Below are positions 50,354 through 60,725 of a DNA stretch of 64,000 nt, in pieces. The notes under the pieces are model-generated. The model did not search any database and was not told the DNA's origin. It saw nothing but the letters and a program-made list of their open reading frames with translations. Each line of letters starts with the position of its first letter. The first letter of the stretch is position 1. The stretch comes from Brachynemurus nebulosus (lineage: Eukaryota; Arthropoda; Insecta; Neuroptera; Myrmeleontidae): the NCBI GenBank assembly GCA_035578155.1, contig JAPWDM010000012.1, positions 11,352,501 to 11,416,500 on the forward strand. The letters run 5' to 3'. The position numbers were made by a program, and so were the translations under genes.

Positions 50354-51816
50354 GAGTCCCTATAATAAATAGAGTCGTGACATGTCATCCATTTTGTATC
50401 CAAAACAGAGCGGGAAGCTTCAAAATTAATTATCACATATTTGGATGAATATTTTTGAGTATATAATTATTGATAATAAATTATGAATTAATGAACAATT
50501 CAAAATTTTTAATTTAATTATTCTTTCTATGTTAAACTAAATGGTTTTTGTTAACATTTAATTTAATTCCAATATATTTTACGAAAACTTTGGATACAAA
50601 ATGCGGGAACCAATCAGCGTTCAGCAGACATGTCACGACTCTATTTATTATAGGGACTTTAAATTAGAGTAAAGTCCCTATAATAAATAGAGTCGTGACA
50701 TGTCATCCATTTTGTATCCAAAACAGAGCGGGAAGCTTCAAAATTAATTATCACATATTTGGGTGAATATTTTTGAGTATATAATTATCGATAATAAATT
50801 ATGAATTAATGAACAATTAAAAATTTTTAATTTAATTATTCTTTCTATGTTAAACTAAATGGTTTTTGTTAACATTTAATTTATTTCCAATATATTTTAC
50901 GAAAACTTTGGATACAAAATGCCAGAACCAATCAGCGTTCAGCAGACATGTCACGACTCTATTTATTATAGGGACTCTAAATTAGAGTAGAGTCCCTATA
51001 ATAAATAGAGTCGTGACATGTCGTCCATGTTCTATCCAAAACAGAGCGGGAAGGTTCAAAATTAATTATCACATGTTTGAGTGAATATTTTTGAGTACAT
51101 AATTATTGTTATACCTCATTTCAAATACAACTGATCATGAGTTATCGTTAAAAAATTAAATAATTCTTATATTCAAAGCAAATCAATCTTCTATTCTTTT
51201 CTAAAAACAAACTGCAAATCTAAAATTTACGTAAATGCAATAATGAAAGAGATAAAGCCAAGAAAACGGAAATTATTTAAATTCAAGGTGATGAAACATG
51301 GTTAAATTTAAGTGAAATAAACCATAATAAGTTATGAATTAATGAACAATTAAAAATTTTTAATTTAATTATTCTATCTAAATTAAACTAAATGGTTTTT
51401 GTTAACATTTAATTTATTCCCAATGTATTTTACGCAAACTTTGGATAGAATATGCCGGAATCAATCAGCGTTCAGCACACATGTCATCACTCTATTTATT
51501 ATAGGCACTCTACATTAGAGCATTAGAATCGTGACATGTGTGCGGAACGCTGATTGGTTCCGGTATTTTTTGTCCCAAGTTTGCGTAAAATAGATTGGAA
51601 ATAAATTAAATATTGACAAAAATCATTTAGTTTAACCTAGAAAGAATAATTAAATCAAAATTTTTTAATTGTTCATAAATTCATAACTTATTAACAATAA
51701 TTATGTATTCAAAAACATTTACTTAAATATGTGATAATTAATTTTGAAGCTTCCCGCTCTGTTTTGGATAGAAAATGGCTGACATGTCACGACTCTATTT
51801 TTATTATAGGGACTCT
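50354..51816. repeat. Cluster of four related MITEs
   Basis: Units about 50354-50659, 50672-50978, 50990-51510 and 51523-51816 share ends AGTCCCTATAATAAATAGAG and the complement. Units 1 and 2 are nearly identical and in the same direction; unit 3 carries about 200 bp of extra sequence; unit 4 is inverted and more diverged. Junctions read TTAGAGTA. Confidence 0.85.
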
Positions 51817-52608
51817 ACATTTATATAGAATCCCTATAATAAATTTTATATCTCTTACTAATAAAAGATAAGGAACAAGAATTTAAACAAAAATATTCTT
51901 AAATAATAGCTATTATGTATTATATAACCGGGTATAGTTATATAATACCTGGGTATATAACCGGGTATAGTTACCTATATATTATTAAAAAATTCGTCAA
52001 GTGCGTGTTTTTGACACGCACTAAGTAATGTCACCTCAGTGAAAGTGTTAATTTATGATTTTTTGGCTTGTTTTTTAAGTACAGTGAGAATACAGTCCTC
52101 TTGCGTTTATTCAATATATGCATGTACAACTCTATAATTATTATATTATATGGTTCCCCACTATAATCACGCAACGAGATTAATATGTCATCCTTCGGTG
52201 ACATAAAAAATACGTATCAAGTACAAACTGTAAATCAAGGACTTTGAGTTCCTAGGATCAAAATGAGGAAAACTAGTTGAAACTCTTTCGCTGTTTTTTC
52301 TTAAAATTATTAATAATGGGACAGCTTCTAAAAATTGTTATCTTTGTCTAATAACTTATTTTAATACACACAGAGCCATCTTTACATATTTGTGATAATT
52401 ACATACTTACCGACAAGCCCACATAATTCACAGAAAAAATTATATACATAGAGAATCCTATCAAAAATAGGGCCATATTGCACATCATTGTACTTTCTCC
52501 CCAACCGTAAGATGGCTCTCAGTGTCCGTTTTTTCGCTCATTTTATACCTATTCGTTTCGTCATAGTTTGTCCGTTTCCGCCATTTCAACAAAACAAAGG
52601 AGGACGTA
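51817..52608. repeat. Gene-free; dispersed repeat shared with 59.3 kb
   Basis: About 52036-52208 (AGTGAAAGTGTTAATTTATG to ATCCTTCGGTGACATAAAA) matches 59271-59490 in the same direction with gaps. A second palindrome copy (GTGCGTGTTTTTGACACGCAC) lies near 52000. No gene. Confidence 0.6.
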
Positions 52609-52953
52609 TAAGGCTGTATACACAATCAATGAAATAAGATTTAAGATTTAAGAAATAAGATTTAAGGAGTATGCCATCTAGTGACGTTGAATGAAACTGT
52701 TAACTTAACTGCTCATAAGTAAACGTATTTTGGTATTTTTTGTACATCAGAATTCATGAAAAAGTAACGTTCGTGATGACTATTTTGTCACTAAGTGAAA
52801 AAAATCACGAATTTTGACGTAAAAAAATACCTACATATTTATATCTACGACCAGTTACGTTAAAGCTCCATTCAACATCACTAGATGGCATACTCCTTAA
52901 ATCTTATTTCTTAAATCTTAAATCTTATTTCATTGATTGTTTATACAGCCTAA
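52609..52953. mobile_element. MITE with about 85-bp inverted repeats
   Basis: Ends TAAGGCTGTATACACAATCA and a matching right end; identity continues through repeated AAGATTTAAG blocks to GGAGTATGCCATCTAGTGA on both sides. About 345 bp, no coding capacity. Confidence 0.85.
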
Positions 52954-53707
52954 AACACGTGAAACACGTTTTAGCGTTTTACACACAGATCAAATACACT
53001 AAAGATAACTATCTCTGTACAACGGTGCTAAACCACTATTTACATGCCATCTCTCGGTCCGGAAGAAAACAAAATTTTAGGAGCGCGCGTTTGAAATGCC
53101 ACTACACTCAAATTTCATCTTACATTTTTACTCTTATACGCATATTTGTGATTGATATTTGATTTAGTTACATTGAAAAAAAAAATTATTTTTAGAAAAG
53201 TACTACAAACGAGGTATCTGAAAATACAATCTAATAAAAAAAAAAACGATGATATAATAAATACGTTGTCTTTGTAATTTTGTGTTTCTAATAAAAAAAT
53301 CGTAGTTAATATTTTTTAAACCTTTATTTATTTCTAATTTTTATTATATACATAATTAACTTTAATAAAAACAAGTCAAGTGCAAGTTGTACTTGCGCTA
53401 ACAGTGTTCCGTACAATCAGTTGTTTCTAGGAATTTTTTATAACGAGATATGAAGGTGGATAAAATATTTTTCCTAATAAATGAATTTTATTCCTAAAGT
53501 ATAACCTATTTTTTGATTTCAGAACGATCGTGTTCGTATGTGTCACATCGTGAACGTATGTGTCCGGACTGTTATATTTTACGAAGTTTTAGTTATGACC
53601 ACTGATTGTGAGGAACATTACTTAGTGCGTGTCAAACACGCACTTGACAAATTTTTAAAGCTGCCACCTACAGTTTTTTGGAAAAACTGTCTGACAACAC
53701 TGGGATG
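52954..53707. repeat. Gene-free; further copies of the AAGTGC palindrome family
   Basis: GTCAAGTGCAAGTTGTACTT with TTCCGTAC after it near 53374, and an inverted TTAGTGCGTGTCAAACACGC near 53622. These resemble a repeat 3' end common in insects. No gene. Confidence 0.6.
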
Positions 53708-55181
53708 TAGGCATGCCGTTTTTTAAAAAAAAAATCTATTTTTGAATCGATTCGTAATTGCCAACAAAAGAATCGATACTTAAATTATCGATTGTATTCA
53801 AAATCGATTCCAAGAAATCGATTCAAATTTGCTGTTGCAAAAGTTGCGGTAATTTTTAAGTAAAAATTTATGTATAATTCAGAAAGATGAACTTTCGAAG
53901 TCTTTTAAGATGAAAAATATTAAGCCTGTACGTACTTAATTACCAACATTTTCTTAGAATTTTATTCTATGGTACAGAGATGAATCACAACATCACAACA
54001 AAGTTGACAATTTTTGTTTTCATTTGATATAAAAATGTTAAGTGCCCTGTAAACGATCAAATTGTTTGTCAAATTTTACGTGTTTGTCAAATTATTTGAT
54101 AGTATGCAGCTTTGTCTGACGCGTTTGTCAAACAATCTACGTGTTTGACATGTTTGATGAAAATCTTGATTGATCAACTTGTTTGACGTGTTTGACCAAC
54201 AAGTTTGAAGGTGAGCGGCGGTGTTTATTGTGTTTGTCAAACAAGCTCTATTAAATTGCCCCGAAATGAATAGCAAATATGACAAAATTTTTGCAAATCT
54301 CTGTACGAGCAACATTTTTTCCGTAATTTTCATTATTTATTCTATGTTTGGCCAAGTTTAATCTAACAAAATTATTTTATGGGGATCACTAGTGTGACAA
54401 ACTACGCGCAAGTTTGTCAAATTTGTTTGAGCTTTGGTTTGATCGTTTAAGCTCTTGTTTGATGAAAACGTGAAGTTTGACAAACAAATTTGTCAAACAA
54501 ATTTGATCGTTTACAGGGCACTTTAGTCAAATTCATATATATAAAGAAAATGACTCATTTCAAAAATAAAGTTTTGTCACATATAAAAGATATAATTTCT
54601 ACTATCCTTTTTCAATATATTAGATAGTAGATCTTCTGAGAGATAGCTATATTACGAGTCTGTCTAAGAGATACATTTATGAGAATGACTCATTTGCAGT
54701 TGTCGTTGCTTTCTCTAGAATTGTATAAATATTATCTAAATTGTACTAAATGTTGAGAAGTTTTTATTTAATAACATACAAAGTTTTTTTTATAGATTAA
54801 GGGATAAAAAAAAATATGAAAGTTTTTTTTTTTTTGCTTTAAATTTCCCGCATAAACTTTATTGTTTTGTATATGGTACAGTTGTCAGCAATTTGATTTG
54901 AAATGCATAGACAACTGATTATATGCATTTGATGCGTTTGATGCTTAAAATTTAATAATCGTAATAGGTACCGATAATAAATATAAATTAATAAATAAAT
55001 AGCAACGTATAAATAAAATAAAAAAACAATTTATGTTTTGAAAAAAAAATCGTTTCGCGATTTCCATAAAATAAAAATCGATGTGTGAATCGATCTCAAA
55101 ATCAATAATCGATTAAAAATCGGTTTCCATACTTCCGATTAATCGATTTCTCGATTTATCGATTAAAAAACGACATCCCTA
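53708..55181. mobile_element. hAT-like element with perfect 8-bp duplication CTGGGATG
   Basis: CTGGGATG at 53700-53707 and 55182-55189. Ends TAGGCATGCCGTTTTTTAA and (complemented) TAGGGATGTCGTTTTTTAA. Subterminal regions crowded with ATCGATT motifs as in the element at 4923. A 482-bp MITE is inserted in it. No transposase left. Confidence 0.87.
54041..54522. mobile_element. 482-bp MITE with TTA duplication nested in an hAT
   Basis: Ends AGTGCCCTGTAAACGATCAA and inverted partner, flanked by TTA at both sides. The 3-bp TTA duplication suggests PIF/Harbinger. Interior is full of TTTGTCAAAC motifs in both orientations. Confidence 0.85.
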
Positions 55182-55189
55182 CTGGGATG

Positions 55190-56476
55190 AGGTTTTATTG
55201 TTTTTAGGTAGAAATTCGCTACCCAGTGCTGTACAAAATCTATTCTTCGACCGACGATGGGAATCATTTCTTTAATAAAATCACTAGAAAGATATTTGTT
55301 CTAATAAAAAAGAAAATTAAACATGTAATAACGAAAAACAGATAATTTTCGATATCATATTTTTGCACACTGTTTTTAAGGTTGATAAGAAATTTAAGAG
55401 GCAAAAAAATTTTAATGACAGCTTCTTAAAAATTTGACAATTTATTATTGAAATAATAAAGAATGTCCTGTCGAATTTTGAAGTCGATCTTGTTCTTAGT
55501 TAGCGAGTAAAAAATCTTGGAAGTTACACTTTCACATAGGTTAACACACATTTATATAAAAAGCTGTATCTTGACAGTCAGAAATGTTCGTTTTACAAAA
55601 AATATGCATAGCAATTATCACAGGTTTATGAATACCTGCACCAAGTTTCAAAACAGTCTTGTTCTTTGTTTCTGAGATAAAAATCTTTATATAAGTAATA
55701 TTAATATTAAAGTTATTGAACATTGTAATTAGCCGCAGTAAATATGGCAATATTGCTCTGTGACAAAGAAGCGATGATGGCGCGCACAATTTGAACATAG
55801 TATTACACTTTTATAAAATATACACTTTATAAAATATATACTTATATGTTTATACACTTTTATAAAATTATTAATCTTAATATTTTTCTTTTAAGTTAAA
55901 ATTATTGTTATTCTTTAAAAATTTAAGATATGTATAACACATTTTCTTTATTTCATTTTCTAACACATTTAGTATATATTCCTTTATTTTGAGTGACACG
56001 AATTTTGTTATTAATTTTGCTTTATAATATCGTATGTAATTGACTTTTTTGCTATTTTTTTCATAATGTCCGAACTTTTAAAAACTTTTAAAAGTCACTG
56101 TCATTATTATTTTGTATTTTTTTTCATAATGTCCGAACTTTTAAAAACTTTTAAATTCACTGTCATTATTATTTTGTAATTTTGATTTTTTTGGAGCATC
56201 GTTGTTGAGAAACTAAACTATTTAAATTTCACTAACGACGAAATTTCATTAACAAACTGTAATAAATTATTTAAACTTTTTGGTTAGGTTGACATACAGT
56301 TCAACATCAACATTCAAAAACCATAGAACACTAGACGCAAGGGGTCAAACTAGAATGTCTACCAAATTGTGCCCGCTGTAATCAATGAGTGACGTAATAC
56401 AGCACCCTTACAATCACAACACACGATGTATGGACACGAATATACCAATGTGTTAGTAATATATTTTGATGATTAT
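55190..56476. other. Gene-free stretch
   Basis: A+T-rich. A local direct repeat of TTTTCATAATGTCCGAACTT occurs at about 56059 and 56121. No gene or bounded element. Confidence 0.5.
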
Positions 56477-56868
56477 ATATGACGGGTCGAAGGGAAAAAG
56501 GGAGCAAGTCACATTTTTTTGAAAAATGAGTTATTGATTGATTGTTGTAGTTCTTCAAGAGTATTATCACGTGTTATAACAATTTATTGGAAAAACGGGT
56601 CAAGTCACCTAAAAAAACCCGTTCGCAACTAGAGGCAAAGAGGGAACAAGGGGTCAAGTCGAGCGCGTAGAGGGAACAAGGGGTCAAACGAGCGCGTAGA
56701 GGGAATAAGGAGTCAAGTCCACAACTTTTGTGTACTGTTGCTGACTTGGCTTACAGCTGTTTCTCAAATAAACAACACAATGTTTATAACGTTTCTTTAA
56801 GTTTTATTGATCTCCTGAAAAAATTGATTACAGTGACTTAACCCCTTTTTCTCCCTGGCCCTTCATAT
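56477..56868. mobile_element. MITE with imperfect 35-bp inverted ends
   Basis: Left end TATATGACGGGTCGAAGGGA, right end complement CATATGAAGGGCCAGGGAGA; both then run AAAAGGG..AAGTCAC. Inside, AGAGGGAACAAGGGGTCAA is repeated about three times (56637-56720). Confidence 0.6.
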
Positions 56869-57422
56869 GCAGTTCGCATACTATATACTATGATGGCCAC
56901 CGTAAGTTACCACCAGTCAACAATTAAAAATAAATTTATTTATTTTAAGAAAGATATCCCTTTATTTTGAGAAATTCTTTATTCAATAGAGACACACTTC
57001 ATATTTTTTTTCTGTTTAAATTTCACGAGTTGATTAAAAAAACATGATTTTTATTTTGACGTGAACACCACGGCAGTCAGTAACAGACTAAAACAGTAAT
57101 GGTGTAAATTGCTAGTTACTGCAACTTTAAGATTTCACTTTTTTATACGTAGGCTTGATCTGTCTCATCTGTGACTGGAAGGAATACAACTATCTCTTTT
57201 CTGCAATCACTTATGGGTATTTATGTGCATTTTGCAGAACTATGTTGTCATTCACTTAGTAGCTACCAATGGGTGTGTTTCAATCGTTGTCATATTGTTG
57301 CCGTCATGTTCACACGGTATACGTGCATGATGCGTGCTACATGCATGTTATGTATATGCGTATGCAAGACACCCATACACACAACCATCCATCGCACTAA
57401 CACATACAATTTCGCGTACACA
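56869..57422. other. Gene-free stretch
   Basis: No gene or element that I can support. Confidence 0.45.
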
Positions 57423-57430
57423 TATATAGC

Positions 57431-57608
57431 CAGTGATGGGCGTTTACGTGTAAACAGTCGGTGTTTACGTTTACCTTGTAAAGAGATGTAAACAGAGTAA
57501 ACAACCGTAAAGTAAAGTCAACACGGTAAACACGTAAAGAGTCATAAATTACACGCAATTTAAATTTAAAACTTTAAAAATAAAGTAAAAAATGGCAGTT
57601 CCCAAAAG

Positions 57609-57677
<69 letters not shown>

Positions 57678-58088
57678 TAAATTTTCAATTAAAAAAAGAA
57701 GGGAGAAAATATAGTGCTTTGTGTTTAATTTGTAAAAAAAACTTTGTCCAATGTGGCCATCCAAAGATTAAAAGTGCATAGGTTAGAAAAAAATCTGATA
57801 TTAAAATTTTCATTTTTCAGTTCATATTTTGTTCAATTGAATTTTGAATTTGTTAATAAATACGAAGTTGTGAAAAATAAATATGAAGTTATAAAACACA
57901 TTTTTGGGTTTTGCTTATTAAGTAATGTAATTCTTTTATTATTACAATTTACAATTTAATTTTTAACCTGTTTACGTTGTTTGCGCTGTTTACATATTTA
58001 CATCCAAAAAATATGTTGTAAACAGAAGTCGTGTTTACGTGTAAACTATGCTTGTAAACACTGTAAGCAGTTTACGCGCCCATCACTG
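57431..58088 (+). mobile_element. Short hAT element with BED-finger relic
   Basis: Ends CAGTGATGGGCG and CGCCCATCACTG, flanked by TATATAGC and TATATAAC (7 of 8). Subterminal GTTTACGTGTAAAC repeats. Inside, after an (AT)n run at 57610-57671, the plus strand reads KKEGRKYSALCLICKKNF then H and a stop: Cys-x2-Cys of a BED zinc finger, the N-terminal DNA-binding domain of hAT transposases. The catalytic part is gone. Confidence 0.85.
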
Positions 58089-58096
58089 TATATAAC

Positions 58097-58771
58097 ATAT
58101 TGGTGGGATATTTTCTATCCTTTGTCGTTACTCTGGTTTCAGTAGTATAGAGATACTAGCGTTCGTTCTGTGATATTCTGTGGGAAAAACTATTAAAACT
58201 TTACACTGTTGCCGTACTTTACACATCATATTGTGCATTGTTTTAAATACATTAAGAATATTTTAGATTATAAAAAGTATTGGAAACAATCAAATTTGAA
58301 ATATCATTATTAATAACTGTATTTCTTTTAACAAAAAAAAAAACATAATTTCATAAGTTTTAACGGCATAAGTTTCATTTATTTAAAGTTGGCAACCATT
58401 ACGGTATCCTATGTATTTAACATAGGACAATATAGCCAACCTAACCTTCCCCCTCCACTTTCTTAAAAACCTTAAATGGAATATTATTAATTATTAATTT
58501 GTTTTTGAACGAACCGATATTAATTCTGTTTAAACGTATTTCATCAAACCCGTGAAGAGTTTGACTGCAAATCCATTTTTTTTACACTGTAGAAATTCTG
58601 TTTAATTAGGTAAGTATTGTTACATTCTCGCATTAATTTTTAATAAAAATATTTCAATTTAATTAAATTTCTTCAAAACGTTAATTTTAATATACAGTAA
58701 AATGTGTCCCATTTTACTGTAATCCGAGTTATCCGCACATACGGTGTTTCTTTGCCTAGTTATACTATGGC
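58097..58771. other. Gene-free stretch
   Basis: A+T-rich, no gene or bounded element seen. Confidence 0.45.
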
Positions 58772-58992
58772 CGTGTTCCATTAAGGACACACAACGACAC
58801 TGTGTAACACAATGCATTTGTTTTTTTACAAAAAACTAATTTTTTTAAATTTTATGCTAGACTAACCTTTTAATTGCATTTAAAAGCATTTAAAATGTTA
58901 GTATTGCAATAAAATTTTTTAAAAAAGTAGTTTTTTTTGTGAAACATCAAATGCACTAGTAAGTGTTGTTTGGGATTTCTAAATGGAACACG
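58772..58992. mobile_element. 221-bp MITE related to the fold-back core at 14.5 kb
   Basis: Ends CGTGTTCCATTAAGGA and inverted partner. The stretch ACACAACGACACTGTGTAAC corresponds to ACACAAACGACACTGTGTGA at 14576 in the fold-back element, so the two belong to one family. Confidence 0.6.
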
Positions 58993-59270
58993 ATCGATAT
59001 GTATAAGTAATATTTTTTTTTTCATTACGTTGCACAGTCTGCATGTTAATAATAATGACAAGCGAGATAGATTATATATACAATTGATCTATATTAGAAG
59101 GATAAAAGATACAATGTACAAGGCGACTGCACAATTCATAAAGATAATATGCAACAAAAAATAAACAAGAGCACAATATATTTGTTTGTAAAAAAAAAAA
59201 AAATAGCTTTCTTTTATGAAAACGCAAAATTGCTGTAGTCATTTCTTTATGTATTTTTCACATATAATGG

Positions 59271-59490
59271 TGAAAGTGTTAATTTATGATTTTTGGCTGG
59301 TTTTTTTATTTTTTAAGCACAGTGAAAATACATCCCCCTCTTGCATTTATTAGTACATGCATGTGCAACTCATTAATTATTTTTTATATTTTATTATTAT
59401 TATTACCGATTGCCACCTCTCTCAAATTTTTGATAACAGACCTGTGTTATAATATCACCGAAGGAAGGATGTCATCCTTCGGTGACATAA
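59271..59490. repeat. Second copy of a dispersed repeat
   Basis: Matches 52036-52208. The end GAAGGATGTCATCCTTC is a short palindrome followed by GGTGACATAAAAA. Confidence 0.6.
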
Positions 59491-59524
59491 AAATTAAAAG
59501 AATTTTACAGCAAACCTTTGAAAT

Positions 59525-59640
59525 GGGCCATTTCGTATCGGCGTAAGGCAAAGTCGCTTACTTTTATTTTTAATCACATTACACTTGTTTTGAAGCGCAC
59601 TTAGCTTGCTTTTGAGATATTTGTATATTCCTGTCTCACT
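59525..59640. repeat. Solo terminus of the element forming the large inverted repeat
   Basis: GGGCCATTTCGTATCGG..ACACTTGTTTTGAAG..GAGATATTTGTATATTCC matches the outer 120 bp of the inverted-repeat arms at 7409 with moderate divergence. It abuts the 3' end of the broken gene at 59636. Confidence 0.65.
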
Positions 59641-60725
59641 GTCCAGAAGAAAAGTAATTTGGGACAAGCTCATCAATTTGTTTCTCGTAATCATTGATGC
59701 ACAAAAGTCGAACGGCAAAACTTTCTTTTGCATCTGAAATAGTGGCTTTTCTGCTGCATTTTCCAGAATTGTCCTTAAATCTCGCTGAACAAGGCAGTAT
59801 TCCGTTGAGAAGTGTTGCAAAAATATAGTCTTGGGAATCTAAACAATAACAAATGTTATTCATTTTTAATTTTACTTAAATTACATTATTACCTTTATTT
59901 GCGGTGCACTTAGCTATTGTACAAAGCTCCTTGCAATAATCATTCCGCGGTTCTGTCTCATAAAATCTTTGAATTTATTTCTTAAATTTGTCCCATTTCG
60001 CATACAACATATGCTCTTTGTTGGGATATAGGAGGTTGAAGCCTTTTTTCATCTGAAATAAATCGTTTTTTGATTAAAATTTATTTTAATTCACATAGAA
60101 TTTTAGTTACCAAATCTGAGCTTCTGGAATCGGCATAAATAGGCCAGGCCTTTAAAAAGTCAATGTTGCTTAAAGTTGACAATTCCTTTCGCCGTATAAC
60201 AAAGGTTTTTTGCCATTTGTCACACACTTCATTCCAATTCGCTGTATCTCTGCCTAATGACACTTTAAGAGCTAAAGCAATAGAACTATCTATTTCCGAG
60301 TTTTCTTCAACTGAATCTGCTGCTGACTGCGCTGTGGATTCTGCTACTGAGTCGACTGGAGATAGCGTCTTCGTTTTCGTCTTCTTGACTTTGCTGTTCA
60401 CATCTTTTTGATACAGCCTACCACAGGTGTTTTTTTACCTTCCCGTGGGATAAAGTAGTATTCCTGAAAAAGCACAGAAAAGAAAGATAAACATCAATAG
60501 TTATTCCCAACACATCAACGATCTCACATCTCTTATGGAACAAACATTAACAAAACAATCAACAGATTCAAACTGTATAAAATATTTAATATTTGGCACA
60601 TATAAGAAATTGAAGTAAGAAAACTTACTTTGTAAATATGGCAAAATGTTTTCCAAGCCAGACTGCTGTAACCACTTGGTTAATTTTTCGGCGTCTTCGT
60701 CCTTTTCATTTAACTGATTTCACCA
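59636..60725 (-). pseudogene. Broken SAM-like-domain gene, transposon-associated family
   Basis: Four minus-strand blocks with GT..AG junctions: about 60725-60629, 60463-60111, 60052-59893 and 59838-59636. Block 1 reads EKLTKWLQQSGLENILPYLQ, like the first helix of a SAM domain. Block 2 has a Ser/Thr-rich linker and FLKAWPIYAD; block 3 continues KGFNLLYPNKEHMLYAKWD; block 4 has SDAKESFAVRL and INDYEKQIDEL. This layout recalls an uncharacterised insect family with a SAM domain followed by a conserved KxWPxL..F region. It is broken: an in-frame TAA in block 3, an apparent frameshift near 60420 in block 2, and no ATG in frame in block 1. The end is cut short at the transposon terminus at 59525-59640. 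Confidence 0.5.
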
